59,621 bases of DNA from an uncultured Myxococcales bacterium (lineage in GTDB: Bacteria; Myxococcota_A; Polyangia; Polyangiales; Polyangiaceae). The position numbers and the translations under genes are program-made. A model generated the notes under the pieces. The model did no database searches and was not told the origin of the DNA. It saw only the letters and a program-made list of their open reading frames with translations. Positions within the stretch are counted from its first letter, which is position 1; each line of letters opens with the position of its first letter. This document shows, one piece after another, positions 34,341 through 42,841 of this stretch. The stretch spans positions 1 to 59,621 of the forward strand of contig CALMUT010000283.1 in the NCBI GenBank assembly GCA_937872925.1. Direction: 5' to 3'.

Positions 34341-34894
34341 CCCAAAGGCTGACGCCGGGGTGGGTGTCACTTCTGTGTTTGGGCCTGATGATCAGTTGCC
34401 AAGACCCCGGAGCGACACCAAATCCAGTCCAGACCCAGGTGGACGCCGGCCCCTCGTTGCTCGAAGACGCACGCTGGCAGCGCGCCTTTCGGCAACTGAG
34501 TGCCCAGGCCGGGCCGGACGCCTACGTCCTGGAGTTTGACGTCCACCCGGACCGGATCGTGCTCAAGGCGCGGGACCCGCGAGCGAAGACGAAGGTTTTG
34601 CAGCACACTTATCGAGGAGGCCGCGTTGAGGCGCCTGTGCCAGTCCGCCTACTGGGAACTGGCACCCTAGAGGACAATTTGTTTCCCATGAGTGAAGTGG
34701 ACTGGAACCGGGTGCCGGCGGTTGCGCAAGAAGCGCTCGGCGCCGTTGACCCTGAAGGCCGCATCAGTCACGTGCTGATCCGTCGCAACCTACCCCACGA
34801 CACCCAGATCCGCATGCGCGCATACGTATCGAGTCCCATCCGCGACGGATACGTCGACGCAGACGCGCAAGGCAAGATCCTGGCAGGCCCCTGA
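34337..34894 (+). CDS. Putative lipoprotein of unknown function
   Basis: 185 residues from ATG 34337, overlapping the dapE stop by ATGA, so probably translationally coupled. The signal reads WVSLLCLGLMISC, with lipobox LMISC. The mature protein has no Cys motifs and reads as mixed alpha/beta (ARWQRAFRQLSAQ, AYVLEFDVHPDRIVLKAR, ISHVLIRRNLPHDTQI). I do not recognise the family. Sitting between dapE and fdhD, it may belong to the operon only by position. Confidence 0.7.
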   Translation: MTQRLTPGWVSLLCLGLMISCQDPGATPNPVQTQVDAGPSLLEDARWQRAFRQLSAQAGPDAYVLEFDVHPDRIVLKARDPRAKTKVLQHTYRGGRVEAPVPVRLLGTGTLEDNLFPMSEVDWNRVPAVAQEALGAVDPEGRISHVLIRRNLPHDTQIRMRAYVSSPIRDGYVDADAQGKILAGP

Positions 34895-34901
34895 GGCGAG
34901 C

Positions 34902-35714
34902 ATGCCCGCCAAAACCCACAAGCCTGTCGCCACCCACCGGCATACGGAACAATCCTACGCGGCCGAAGAGGACGCCGTCGCACTTGAGGAACCCCTCGAA
35001 ATCCGCGTAGACGACGAGGTGTTTGCAGTCACCCTGCGCAGCCCTGGCGACGACCAGGAGCTCGTGGCCGGGTTGTTGTGGGCCGAAGGTTTGATTCGGG
35101 GCCGCGGCGACCTCGGCTCTATTTCCCATTGCGGGCGTACAGACGATGCGGGCTACGGCAACGTGATCGAAGTGGTGTCGGCTCCCGGCAAAGTCATCGC
35201 TCTGGAAGAAACGACCCGACGCGGAACTCTGATCAGTTCAGCGTGTGGCGTGTGCGGGCGTCGTAGCATCGACGATCTCTGCAAGCGCACGCGGCCCGTG
35301 CGCTCAGCGCGGACCCTGAGCGCGTCTCAGGTGAGCGACTTCGTCGGAGCGCTGCGCGCGCACCAGTCCGCGTTTGCCGTCACCGGTGGCGTTCATGCGG
35401 CGGGTTTGTACCTGGGCGACGAGTTGGTCGTGGTGCGCGAGGACATTGGCCGGCACAATGCCGTCGACAAGGTCTTTGGGCGGATGCTGCTCGACGACCG
35501 TGTGCCCCTGAAAGACACGGTATTGGTCGTCAGCGGCCGTGCCGGCTTCGAAATCGTGCAGAAAGCCTGCGTCGCGGAGGTGCCCTTCGTGATTTCGGTC
35601 TCCGCACCGAGTTCCATGGCGGTGGATCTGGCCGAAGCCGTGGGAATTACCCTGGTCGGCTTTGCCCGAAACGGCAGTTTTCGCGTGTATTGCCATCCAG
35701 AACGCCTGGTTTAG
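34902..35714 (+). CDS. fdhD: Formate dehydrogenase accessory sulfurtransferase
   Basis: 270 residues. The SSACGVCG motif (Cys-Gly-Val-Cys) is the loop that carries sulfur from IscS to the Mo/W-bisPGD cofactor of formate dehydrogenases. Further family sequence: EEPLEIRVDDEVFAVTLR, ELVAGLLWAEGLI, and VREDIGRHNAVDKVFG. The length is normal. No formate dehydrogenase or molybdenum-cofactor gene is in the window, so its client enzyme must lie elsewhere. It starts seven bases after the upstream lipoprotein stop and closes the co-directional block. Confidence 0.95.
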   Translation: MPAKTHKPVATHRHTEQSYAAEEDAVALEEPLEIRVDDEVFAVTLRSPGDDQELVAGLLWAEGLIRGRGDLGSISHCGRTDDAGYGNVIEVVSAPGKVIALEETTRRGTLISSACGVCGRRSIDDLCKRTRPVRSARTLSASQVSDFVGALRAHQSAFAVTGGVHAAGLYLGDELVVVREDIGRHNAVDKVFGRMLLDDRVPLKDTVLVVSGRAGFEIVQKACVAEVPFVISVSAPSSMAVDLAEAVGITLVGFARNGSFRVYCHPERLV

Positions 35715-35783
35715 AAAAACACGGCGGCCCTCTGTAAGGGGCCCCTGGCTGCTCCGTTTTGCCTATGTACGGAGGATAAGGCG

Positions 35784-36710
35784 ATGCGAACGAGACTTTC
35801 TATCTTTGTTGGTGTTTTGGCGAGCTTGGCTGTCGGATGCGGCGGCGCTCGGGGTCCGAGCGGCGCGGCGCGGAGCGCACCCAGTGAGTCGGCAAGCCCG
35901 ACAATGGGACAGGCGTCCCAACCCGGAGCGTACGGCGGCGGAGCGGATATGGAGGCAAGCGAGGCCCCCAGCGCAGACAGCGCGGCGCCCTCGGCGCCGC
36001 CAAGCGCGGGCAGCTCGGCCATGCAGCCGCAGGAAAGCGCCAAGGCGGAAACCCGCCCCGGGCTCGGCACAGAGTGGGGCGAGAACCGCACCAGCCGCGT
36101 CAGCACGGCACCGTTTTTCCGACAGTCGTCGAACCCCTTTGCGGTTGCGAAGCTCTTTTACAACGATGCCACTGGCGCACGCGCCATGGCTCGCCGAGAC
36201 GGCGTCAGCGACTTTGGTAGCGGCTCTGCTCAGGTCGCCGGGGGCGCGATCACCGTTCGCCTGCTCGACAGCAGCGGGCGGCCTCTCGAAGGATTCAATA
36301 ACGGAGAGAACTCCTACGTCGTTGGCGAGCACGGCCAGCGCTACGTCATACAACTTCGGAACCACACTGGCGGCCGCTTCGAAGCGGTGGGCACGGTGGA
36401 CGGCCTTGACGTGATCAACGGCCGGGGCGGTTCCTTCAGCAACCGCGGCTACATTCTTGCTCCGTTCTCCACCGTGGAGATTGACGGGTTCCGGCGCAGC
36501 CACAGCACGGTCGCTGCGTTCCGCTTCGGTTCCGTGAAGAATTCCTACGCATCAAAGAAGGGTGGCGACCGTAACGTGGGTGTCATTGGCGTGGCCTTCT
36601 TTCAGGAACGCGGGTCGACGTTCCCCTGGACCCAAGAGGAAGTGAATCGTCGTCACAACGCTGATCCGTTTCCTGGTCAATTCTCAGAGCCTCCGGCAAC
36701 AGCATTCTGA
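35784..36710 (+). CDS. Lipoprotein with Ser/Pro/Ala spacer and beta-rich C-terminal domain
   Basis: 308 residues from ATG 35784, with GGAGGAT upstream. The lipobox is LAVGC. Residues 25-100 are a low-complexity Ser/Ala/Pro/Gly spacer. The C-terminal domain, about 115-300, starts with SNPFAVAKLFYNDATGARAM and contains VRLLDSSGRPLEGFNNGENS, YVIQLRNHTGGRFEAVGTVD, and a well-defined VEIDGFRRSHSTVAAFRFG. The last piece is a common exported beta-sandwich pattern in Proteobacteria (similar proteins are annotated only as hypothetical). The function is unknown. It is followed by a strong intrinsic terminator. Confidence 0.75.
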   Translation: MRTRLSIFVGVLASLAVGCGGARGPSGAARSAPSESASPTMGQASQPGAYGGGADMEASEAPSADSAAPSAPPSAGSSAMQPQESAKAETRPGLGTEWGENRTSRVSTAPFFRQSSNPFAVAKLFYNDATGARAMARRDGVSDFGSGSAQVAGGAITVRLLDSSGRPLEGFNNGENSYVVGEHGQRYVIQLRNHTGGRFEAVGTVDGLDVINGRGGSFSNRGYILAPFSTVEIDGFRRSHSTVAAFRFGSVKNSYASKKGGDRNVGVIGVAFFQERGSTFPWTQEEVNRRHNADPFPGQFSEPPATAF

Positions 36711-36732
36711 TCGCCCATCCGTGCTGCTGCTG

Positions 36733-36766
36733 CGCGGGGTGGTCTTCGGACCGCCCCGCGTTTTTT
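36733..36766 (+). terminator. Intrinsic terminator with cUUCGg tetraloop
   Basis: The 12-bp stem CGCGGGGTGGTC / GACCGCCCCGCG has one G-U pair and encloses TTCG closed by C-G, a very stable tetraloop. Six T follow (36761-36766). It lies 22 bases after the stop of the lipoprotein gene at 36710. It is the clearest Rho-independent terminator in the window. Confidence 0.93.
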
Positions 36767-36781
36767 CGTTTGTGACGGAAC

Positions 36782-36799
36782 GCGTAACCGCAGTTACGC
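36782..36799. promoter_or_regulatory. Inverted repeat GCGTAAC-N4-GTTACGC
   Basis: A 7-bp perfect inverted repeat with a four-base spacer, flanked by an imperfect outer pair (ACGGAA / TTCCGT). It lies 16 bp after the terminator T run and about 200 bp before the barrel-gene start at 36998. Its GTAAC...GTTAC core also occurs in the hairpin at 13842-13873, upstream of another barrel gene. It may be an operator. Confidence 0.35.
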
Positions 36800-36997
36800 C
36801 CACTTTCCGTGACGCTATTCGGCGAAATTCGTGGGCCCACCGGCGAGCGACGTCCTACGCGGGCCCGCCGCCGGGGCTTCCCGTATTCCAACGGCAGGAG
36901 ATCTATCCAGTCGCCCCCGGCTGTGGCACCGCCCTTGCTCTACCCCTCGGCACGACGCTCGCAAAGTCGAGAGCGCCAGGGAAGGAAACTTAGAATC

Positions 36998-37630
36998 ATG
37001 AACGCTTCAAAAATCATCGCTTCGTTTTCGTTGTCTCTAGCTTGTGTCGGCGTTTCGTCCGGCGCGGTAGCTGGCGAAATGCCCGCTGCTGGCGAATCGC
37101 CGATGGTCGCGGAGCTGCCGCCTCCAACTTACGACCGTGTGAACGACAACACCGCACCCCGCACCGACGAAAGCAGGCGTACAGCGAAGAACGCCATGTA
37201 CCTTGAGCTTCTCGGCAACGGAATTCTCTACTCCGTCAACTACGAACGCGCGTTGCTGGACAACGTCACCGCCCGCGTTGGGTTCAGCTACTTCTCGATT
37301 GGCGCGAGCGGCGCAGACGCAAACGGGCAGCAAAGCTCAGCCAAGATTTCGCTCATCACAGCCCCCGTCATGGCGAACTACTTGGTTGGTGGCAAAAACC
37401 ACAATCTGGAACTGGGTGCTGGAGCGCTCGTGGTGTACGCCAGCGGAGAATCCTCCGGCGGCGGCGCATCTGCCAGTGCTGAAGGTGTCGGCATCGCGGG
37501 CACGGCGACAGTGGGCTATCGCTACCAGCCCATCGATGGCGGCTTCATGTTTAAGGCCGGCTTCACGCCTTTGATCACCAAGTCTGGCTTCAACGGCTGG
37601 GGTGGGCTGAGCCTCGGAGGCGCCTTCTGA
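36998..37630 (+). CDS. Putative outer-membrane beta-barrel protein
   Basis: 210 residues from ATG 36998 (MNASKIIASFSLSL), with GGAAGGAAA upstream; the upstream frame is Arg-rich and not coding-like. The signal peptide ends at GAVAGEMP. The mature part has alternating, Gly-rich strands (YLELLGNGILYSVNYERALL, VGFSYFSIGASG, LELGAGALVVYASG) and ends in Phe (GGLSLGGAF), which fits an outer-membrane barrel. The family is not recognised. It converges on recN, six bases between stops. Confidence 0.72.
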   Translation: MNASKIIASFSLSLACVGVSSGAVAGEMPAAGESPMVAELPPPTYDRVNDNTAPRTDESRRTAKNAMYLELLGNGILYSVNYERALLDNVTARVGFSYFSIGASGADANGQQSSAKISLITAPVMANYLVGGKNHNLELGAGALVVYASGESSGGGASASAEGVGIAGTATVGYRYQPIDGGFMFKAGFTPLITKSGFNGWGGLSLGGAF

Positions 37631-37636
37631 GACGCG

Positions 37637-39403
37637 CTAGCCGCAGGCGCGTCGCGCGGAACCCGCTCTCCGAGGACGTCGGACGGCGGGTTTTGCCTTG
37701 CTGTCCCCCTGCACCACGCGAAGCGGAGCCGCATGGGCTGTGCGCCGCAGCTCCCGTGCATGCTCCAGAGCGCTCTTGGTGACACGCGCCCCCGCGAGCA
37801 TACGTGCCACCTCTTCGATGCTCTCGGTTTCATCCAGTGCCACGACGTTTGTGACCGTTCGGCCTTCTTCGACACCCTTTTCGACTCGAAAGTGCGCGTC
37901 GGCAAACACGGCAATCTGAGGCAAGTGAGTGATGCACAGCACTTGCCTCTCTTTGGAAATGCGCCGCAGACGACGTCCAATGGCCTCTGCCACGGCCCCT
38001 CCAACCCCCGCGTCCACTTCATCGAAGACGTAGGTCGCGACGGAGTCTCCACGAGACAGCACACCTTGGATGGCCAGAAGCACCCGCGAGAGCTCGCCCC
38101 CGGACGCGACTTGAGACAAAGGTGCCATCGGCTCGCCAGCGTTGGCAGAGAACTGCAACTCGACCCGGTCCGCACCGCGAGGACCCAGTGTGGTGTCAGT
38201 GGCAATCTGCGCCTCCAGGCTGGCGGCAGGCATGCAAAGCTCGTCGAGTTCCCCGCGCAGTTCTTCAGCCATGCGTTTGCAGGCAGCCCGGCGCCGTTCC
38301 GAGAGCACCGCGGCGAGCGCACTCGCGCGGGACCGCAGCTCAAGCGCGCGTTGTTCCAGAGTCCGCTGTCGCTCCGAGTGATTCTCTAGACCCGCAAGCT
38401 CCGCGGAGCGCTCTTCGAGTAACTCCGAGAGGCGTGCCGGGTCGACCCTGTATTTGCCCGCGGCCGAAGCCAGCGCGTCCATCCGCTGCTCGACGGCGCG
38501 CAGCCCACCGGGATCCACTTCCAGCTGATTCTCCAGCCGAGACGCGTGCCGCGCCGCTTCTTCACACGCAGCTTGGACGGCGCCGAGCTCTTCGCAGATC
38601 CCCTTCAACTGTGGGGAGTGCTCTGCACCGGACTGCGCGACGTTCAGCAGCCGGGAGATTTCCCCCAACACGCAGTTGTCCGCATCGTAAAGGCGCTCCC
38701 GGACTTCCTGGGCGTACTCCAGATACTGCGACGCCCGGCTGAGCAACTCGAATTGCCGAGCGAGCTCTTCCCATTGTCCAGCCACAGGTTCGAGACCGGC
38801 CAGTTCGTCCACGGTGTGTCGTAGGAGCGCACTGCGCTGCTCCAATTGGGCCGCTTCCTCTGCCGCAGCGGCGGACGCTCGTTCCGCATCTCGCAGCGCT
38901 GACCACGCACCTGCGTATTCCTCGACGAGCTCTTCCAGACCTGCGTAGGCGTCGACCAGTTCCAAGTGCCTAGCCACGGAAACAAGAGAATGATGCTCGT
39001 GCTGGCTGCACACGGAAACAAGATGCGCCCCGACGGCCGCGAACGCGGCGTTCTGTACCAACCCCCCCTGTAGCAAACAGCGCCCTCGACCACTGCGCTG
39101 CACCACACGCTGGGTCAGCAGCTCCGTCGCAGCCCCCAGCTCCAAGCCACGCTCTTCGGCTGCCGCTTGGGCCGCACGCAGCGGCGCCGCCGCAAGCTCG
39201 AACTGTGCATCGACACTCAGGGCGGCTTCCCCGCTGCGCACCAACTCCGGGCGACTCCGGACCCCACGCAGCAACAGCAGCGCCTCGGCAATGATCGACT
39301 TGCCCGCGCCAGTCTCGCCCGTAAGCACCGTCAGGCCTGGGCCCAACTCGAGAGCAACGTCGGAAAGCAGTGCTAGCCCGCGGATTCTGAGGTACGTCAG
39401 CAT
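37637..39403 (-). CDS. recN: DNA repair protein RecN
   Basis: 588 residues, normal length, from ATG 39403 (MLTYLRIRGLALL). It has the SMC-like layout: Walker A TGETGAGKS at residues 32-40, long coiled coils with a central region, the ABC-type signature (APLSQVASGGELSRVLLA), and Walker B YVFDEVDAGVGG. RecN organises broken ends and sister chromatids during double-strand break repair. The ATG overlaps the second copy of a 15-bp direct repeat (39402-39438). That places a candidate operator directly on the start codon. Confidence 0.96.
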   Translation of the reverse strand: MLTYLRIRGLALLSDVALELGPGLTVLTGETGAGKSIIAEALLLLRGVRSRPELVRSGEAALSVDAQFELAAAPLRAAQAAAEERGLELGAATELLTQRVVQRSGRGRCLLQGGLVQNAAFAAVGAHLVSVCSQHEHHSLVSVARHLELVDAYAGLEELVEEYAGAWSALRDAERASAAAAEEAAQLEQRSALLRHTVDELAGLEPVAGQWEELARQFELLSRASQYLEYAQEVRERLYDADNCVLGEISRLLNVAQSGAEHSPQLKGICEELGAVQAACEEAARHASRLENQLEVDPGGLRAVEQRMDALASAAGKYRVDPARLSELLEERSAELAGLENHSERQRTLEQRALELRSRASALAAVLSERRRAACKRMAEELRGELDELCMPAASLEAQIATDTTLGPRGADRVELQFSANAGEPMAPLSQVASGGELSRVLLAIQGVLSRGDSVATYVFDEVDAGVGGAVAEAIGRRLRRISKERQVLCITHLPQIAVFADAHFRVEKGVEEGRTVTNVVALDETESIEEVARMLAGARVTKSALEHARELRRTAHAAPLRVVQGDSKAKPAVRRPRRAGSARRACG

Positions 39404-39438
39404 ACTGATGATACGTATAGTATATACTGATGAGACGT
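39402..39438 (-). promoter_or_regulatory. Paired 15-bp direct repeats at the recN start
   Basis: On the plus strand ATACTGATGATACGT (39402-39416) and ATACTGATGAGACGT (39424-39438) match at 14 of 15 positions, 22 bp apart (two helical turns). The gap contains AGTATATACT, a perfect palindrome. The recN ATG is embedded in the first copy. The region is unusually AT-rich and may contain the -10 element. It may be the binding site of a DNA-damage regulator, although it does not match the E. coli LexA box. Confidence 0.55.
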
Positions 39439-39527
39439 GCAGTAGTTTTTGAAAATGGCCCTAATTTCGCGCGAGTAGGTGCAGGTCTTTCGCACTCGGG
39501 CCGGCCGTAGCTGCTACATGGACAGGC

Positions 39528-40124
39528 GTGTCCGACCGCTTTGACCGTGCCGTCGCCGAGTTCGACCGCCTCAACGGGGAAGACCCCACCACGGTGAAAG
39601 TGAACGGAACGCCGCGCCCGCGCGCGCTGCTCCACGCGGACAACGTGGCCCACTGGATCGCGCGACTTTCGCCAAAGGCCTCGGAGCCACTGCGCCTGGC
39701 GGCCCGCTGCCAGCACTTGATGCGCTTTCGGTTTCCTCGAAGTGATTTCCCTGAAGGTCGCGTGGGGTACCTGCAATGGCGCAAAGCGGCAGCGCGCTTT
39801 CACGCGGCCGAGGCCGAACAGGTGCTCAAGCGGGTTGGTTACGAAACCCAGGCGATTTCCAAAGTGAAGCGCATCATCCTCAAGCAGGGCATGAACCTCG
39901 ATCCGGATGTGCAGACTATGGAAGACGCGCTGTGTTTGAGCTTCCTGCAACACGACTTTGCCGAGTTCATCGAATCCCATTCGGACGAAAAGGTGCTGCA
40001 CATCGTTGGCACGACCTGGGAGAAGATGAGTGATCAAGCCCGCGCTGAAGCGCAAGCGCTGCCGGGACTGTTGGGCGGGCGCGCCGCGGACTTGCTCCGC
40101 AAGGTCATCGGCAAGCAGCGCTGA
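39528..40124 (+). CDS. DUF4202-domain protein
   Basis: 198 residues from GTG 39528. Family features: FDRAVAEFDRLNGEDP at the start, a HADNVAHWIARLSP segment, AARCQHLMRFRFPRSDFPEG and YLQWRKAAARFHAAEAE. It matches DUF4202 proteins found near transport and metal-stress genes in various bacteria, whose function is unknown. The pattern HxxR and the clustered His/Asp (ARCQHLMRF, LQHDFAEF) recall HD-type helical folds but do not form a full HD motif. It is divergent from recN with a 124-bp shared promoter region. Confidence 0.88.
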   Translation: MSDRFDRAVAEFDRLNGEDPTTVKVNGTPRPRALLHADNVAHWIARLSPKASEPLRLAARCQHLMRFRFPRSDFPEGRVGYLQWRKAAARFHAAEAEQVLKRVGYETQAISKVKRIILKQGMNLDPDVQTMEDALCLSFLQHDFAEFIESHSDEKVLHIVGTTWEKMSDQARAEAQALPGLLGGRAADLLRKVIGKQR

Positions 40125-40187
40125 GCTCGACCGGACTCCGCCGCCGAGAATTTGCCGACTTGCAACAGCTGAGCTAGAGCGGTCGCC

Positions 40188-40385
40188 ATGCTGGCGACTC
40201 GGATGGCGGCCGCGCGAGGGCCCATTTTGGCATTTGGTGCTGCAGCGCTTGGCGCCAGTGTCGTGGCGATCTTGGGTGGACCCGCGGCCCCGTCACCGGC
40301 GGCTTGGACCGCGCGTCTCGTGCTCGTATTCCTATCCGCCGCCTTGCTCTTGCTGTCGGTCGTTGCGCGGCAAAACCCGCGCTAG
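40188..40385 (+). CDS. Small two-helix membrane protein
   Basis: 65 residues with two predicted transmembrane helices (GPILAFGAAALGASVVAIL, read as about residues 11-29, and LVLVFLSAALLLLSVVA). The ATG follows a GAGCGG stretch that could serve as a weak ribosome site. The coding-like hydrophobic pattern and clean stop before astB support it. The family is not recognised and nothing else suggests a function. Confidence 0.5.
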   Translation: MLATRMAAARGPILAFGAAALGASVVAILGGPAAPSPAAWTARLVLVFLSAALLLLSVVARQNPR

Positions 40386-40475
40386 CAGCCCCCCTGACCC
40401 AGGCGGAGCTGCACCTCTGGTTTTCAAATCCTGGCGCGCGGCAGGAGCGTAGACTAGTCCACGCTTCTCTGTGTC

Positions 40476-41792
40476 ATGCCGGAACTGAACTTCGACGGTC
40501 TCGTTGGACCTACCCACAACTACGCCGGGCTGGCGCACGGCAACCTAGCCGCGCAGCGCCACGCCGGCAGCGTGGGCAATCCCCGGAGCGCGGCCCTCGA
40601 AGGCCTGGGCAAGATGCGCGCGTTGTTGCAACTGGGCGTCGGCCAAGCAGTCCTGCCGCCCCAACCCCGGCCCGCACTGCGGGAACTACGTCAGCTCGGC
40701 TTCAGCGGCTCCGACGCAGACGTACTGGCCGCGGCCGACGACGCAGGCCTACTCGCGGTGTACAGCAGCGCGTCCTCCATGTGGGTGGCCAACGCCGCCA
40801 CAGTCGTGCCGTCATGTGATGCCCGAGACAAGCGCCTACACTTGCACGTAGCGAATTTGGCTACGCAGACCCATCGCGCAATCGAAGCGAAGACAACGGC
40901 GCGCGTGCTGCGCGGCATCTTCTCGGACCCGACGCGCTTCGTCGTGCACGACCCGCTGCCCTGCGTCCCGCACTTCACGGACGAGGGCGCTGCCAACCAC
41001 ACCCGTTTGGTCACGGACAAGGCGGCATGCCACCTTTTTGGCTGGGGTCGTAGCGAGGTCACTGAAGGTGAAGCGCCGAAGGTGCATCGCGCCCGGCAGT
41101 CCCTGGAGGCGTCAGCCGCCGTCGCGCGCCGGGCAGACATCGCGACGAAAGTTCTGTTTTGGCAACAACACCCGACCGGCATTGACGCCGGTTCTTTTCA
41201 TTCGGATGTGCTCTGCGTCGGGCACCGTCACGTCCTGCTGCTCCATGAGCTGGCATTCCTGGACCGCGTGGGCCTAGAGCAAGAGCTGCGCTCCCTGTTG
41301 GGGCCGGATCTCGAAATCTACGTCGCGACCGAGTCGGAACTGCCGGTATCAGACGCCGTCCTATCCTATCCGTTCAATTCCCAGCTCGTGACCGTCGAAG
41401 ACGGCAGCATGGGCATCGTCGCGCCCACAGAAGCGCGCGATCAGCCCACGGCGCGTGCGTACCTGGACCGCGTTGTCTCTCAGAGTCCCAGCGTGGGCGG
41501 CGTGCATTGGGTCGGGGTCAACGGCTCCATGAAGAACGGCGGCGGACCGGCCTGCCTGCGCCTGCGCATCTTCCTGACGGACGACGAGATAGCGGCGCTG
41601 CCCGTGGGTGTGGTGATGAGCGAGGCGCGCCTTGTCCGCCTGGAGGCGTGGGTCAACAAGCACTACCGAGACAGTCTCGCTCTGGACGATTTGCGGGATC
41701 CGCTCTTGCACCAGGAAAGCTGCCAGGCACTGGACGAGCTGACCTCGGTCCTGGGGCTCGGTAGCATCTACGAATTCCAGCAAGGCCCATGA
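40476..41792 (+). CDS. astB: N-succinylarginine dihydrolase
   Basis: 438 residues, normal length. Start MPELNFDGLVGPTHNYAGLA is diagnostic, with N-termini of the AstB family reading almost identically. Later features are SSASSMWVANAATV, the SFHSDVLCVGH region with an active-site His, and NGGGPACLRLRIFL with the catalytic Cys. The enzyme releases two ammonia and CO2 from N2-succinylarginine in the AST pathway of arginine degradation, in the cytoplasm. No other ast gene is in the window, so this is an orphan locally. Confidence 0.96.
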   Translation: MPELNFDGLVGPTHNYAGLAHGNLAAQRHAGSVGNPRSAALEGLGKMRALLQLGVGQAVLPPQPRPALRELRQLGFSGSDADVLAAADDAGLLAVYSSASSMWVANAATVVPSCDARDKRLHLHVANLATQTHRAIEAKTTARVLRGIFSDPTRFVVHDPLPCVPHFTDEGAANHTRLVTDKAACHLFGWGRSEVTEGEAPKVHRARQSLEASAAVARRADIATKVLFWQQHPTGIDAGSFHSDVLCVGHRHVLLLHELAFLDRVGLEQELRSLLGPDLEIYVATESELPVSDAVLSYPFNSQLVTVEDGSMGIVAPTEARDQPTARAYLDRVVSQSPSVGGVHWVGVNGSMKNGGGPACLRLRIFLTDDEIAALPVGVVMSEARLVRLEAWVNKHYRDSLALDDLRDPLLHQESCQALDELTSVLGLGSIYEFQQGP

Positions 41793-41817
41793 CGCTGATA
41801 CACGTCGGCCCGGAGCG

Positions 41818-42687
41818 ATGACGCCTTCACACATCGGGCGCTATGAGCTAGTGCGCCTGCTCGGTCGTGGCGCGTCCGGCAGCGTCTTCGAAGCCGTAGA
41901 GCCAGATCACGGCGAACACGTCGCGCTCAAGATCTTGGACGGCGAGGCCCATGCCAAGGGCTGGCCACAGTCACTCCGGAAGCTCCGTGCGTCGACGCAC
42001 CCAAGTCTGCTGAGGATCCGAGCCTTGTTCCCAGACGCAACACCTCCCCACTACGTCATGACGCTGGTGGAGGGTCCCAATCTGCTCGCCTATGTTCGTA
42101 GCCATGCCGGAAAGGGCCAGCAGCGAAAAGTGGGTGGCAGCCCGGCGATGCTGCTGCTGGGTGCCCGGGTCAACGAAGACGGCTGCAGTGATTTCTCCAG
42201 CTGTGGCGCCGAAGGTTTCCGGCGCGCCCGGCAGACGACGCTCCAACTTTGCCAGGCCCTCGACCACATGCACGCCCTCGGTCTGGTGCACGGCGACGTC
42301 CGCCCGGACAACGTGCGCGTAACCGCTGACCGCGCGGTGCTTTTGGACTACGGGCTCTCCCGCGACCTTTCAAGCGAGCTCGACCTGGGCGCGCCCGTGG
42401 GCACCGTGGCGTACATGGCTCCGGAACAGTGGCGCGCCGCTAGCATCAGCCCCGCAACGGACTTCTACGCTTTGGGCGTGACTCTCTTTGAATCGCTCAC
42501 CGGAGCGCTGCCCTTCGTCGGCAGCGCGGACGACGTGTTCCTGCGCAAGCGCAGCGTTGGCGCGCCGGCACCCAGCTTCTTCGTGGAAGGGATCCCCGAT
42601 GATCTCGATCGCTTGTGTGCGGATCTGATGCGCACGAGTCCGGAGCATCGCCCTTCAGCCCAGGCGATCCAAACGCGAATAGGCTGA
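41818..42687 (+). CDS. Ser/Thr protein kinase with HGD motif
   Basis: 289 residues, no membrane helix. The glycine loop is LGRGASGSVF and the ATP Lys lies in VALKIL. The catalytic loop reads HGDVRPDNV, so the HRD Arg is Gly. The metal motif is DYG in place of DFG. GTVAYMAPEQ is a good P+1 loop. Between the hinge and helix E there is an unusual Ser/Gly-rich insertion of about 35 residues (RKVGGSPAMLLLG). Asp and Asn of the catalytic loop are intact, so activity is possible, but as a non-RD kinase it would not rely on activation-loop phosphorylation. It starts 25 bp after astB with CGGAGCG before the ATG. Confidence 0.88.
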   Translation: MTPSHIGRYELVRLLGRGASGSVFEAVEPDHGEHVALKILDGEAHAKGWPQSLRKLRASTHPSLLRIRALFPDATPPHYVMTLVEGPNLLAYVRSHAGKGQQRKVGGSPAMLLLGARVNEDGCSDFSSCGAEGFRRARQTTLQLCQALDHMHALGLVHGDVRPDNVRVTADRAVLLDYGLSRDLSSELDLGAPVGTVAYMAPEQWRAASISPATDFYALGVTLFESLTGALPFVGSADDVFLRKRSVGAPAPSFFVEGIPDDLDRLCADLMRTSPEHRPSAQAIQTRIG

Positions 42688-42841
42688 ACGCGCGGGTCTC
42701 TTCGTTGCGTCGCAGCGCCCCGTCATTCATTCGTGAATTCTCGGTCTGGGCCGCGTGTGGAACGCAGTTCGCAGTCCAGTCGCTGCCCTCGCAACAGTCG
42801 CCCCTTTTCATCACGGCACGGTGTTTGCGAAAGCAGAACCC

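Noticed and set aside
39402..39438. LexA (SOS) box before recN
   Set aside because: No CTGT-N8-ACAG pattern is present; the direct repeats are a different motif and are reported separately.
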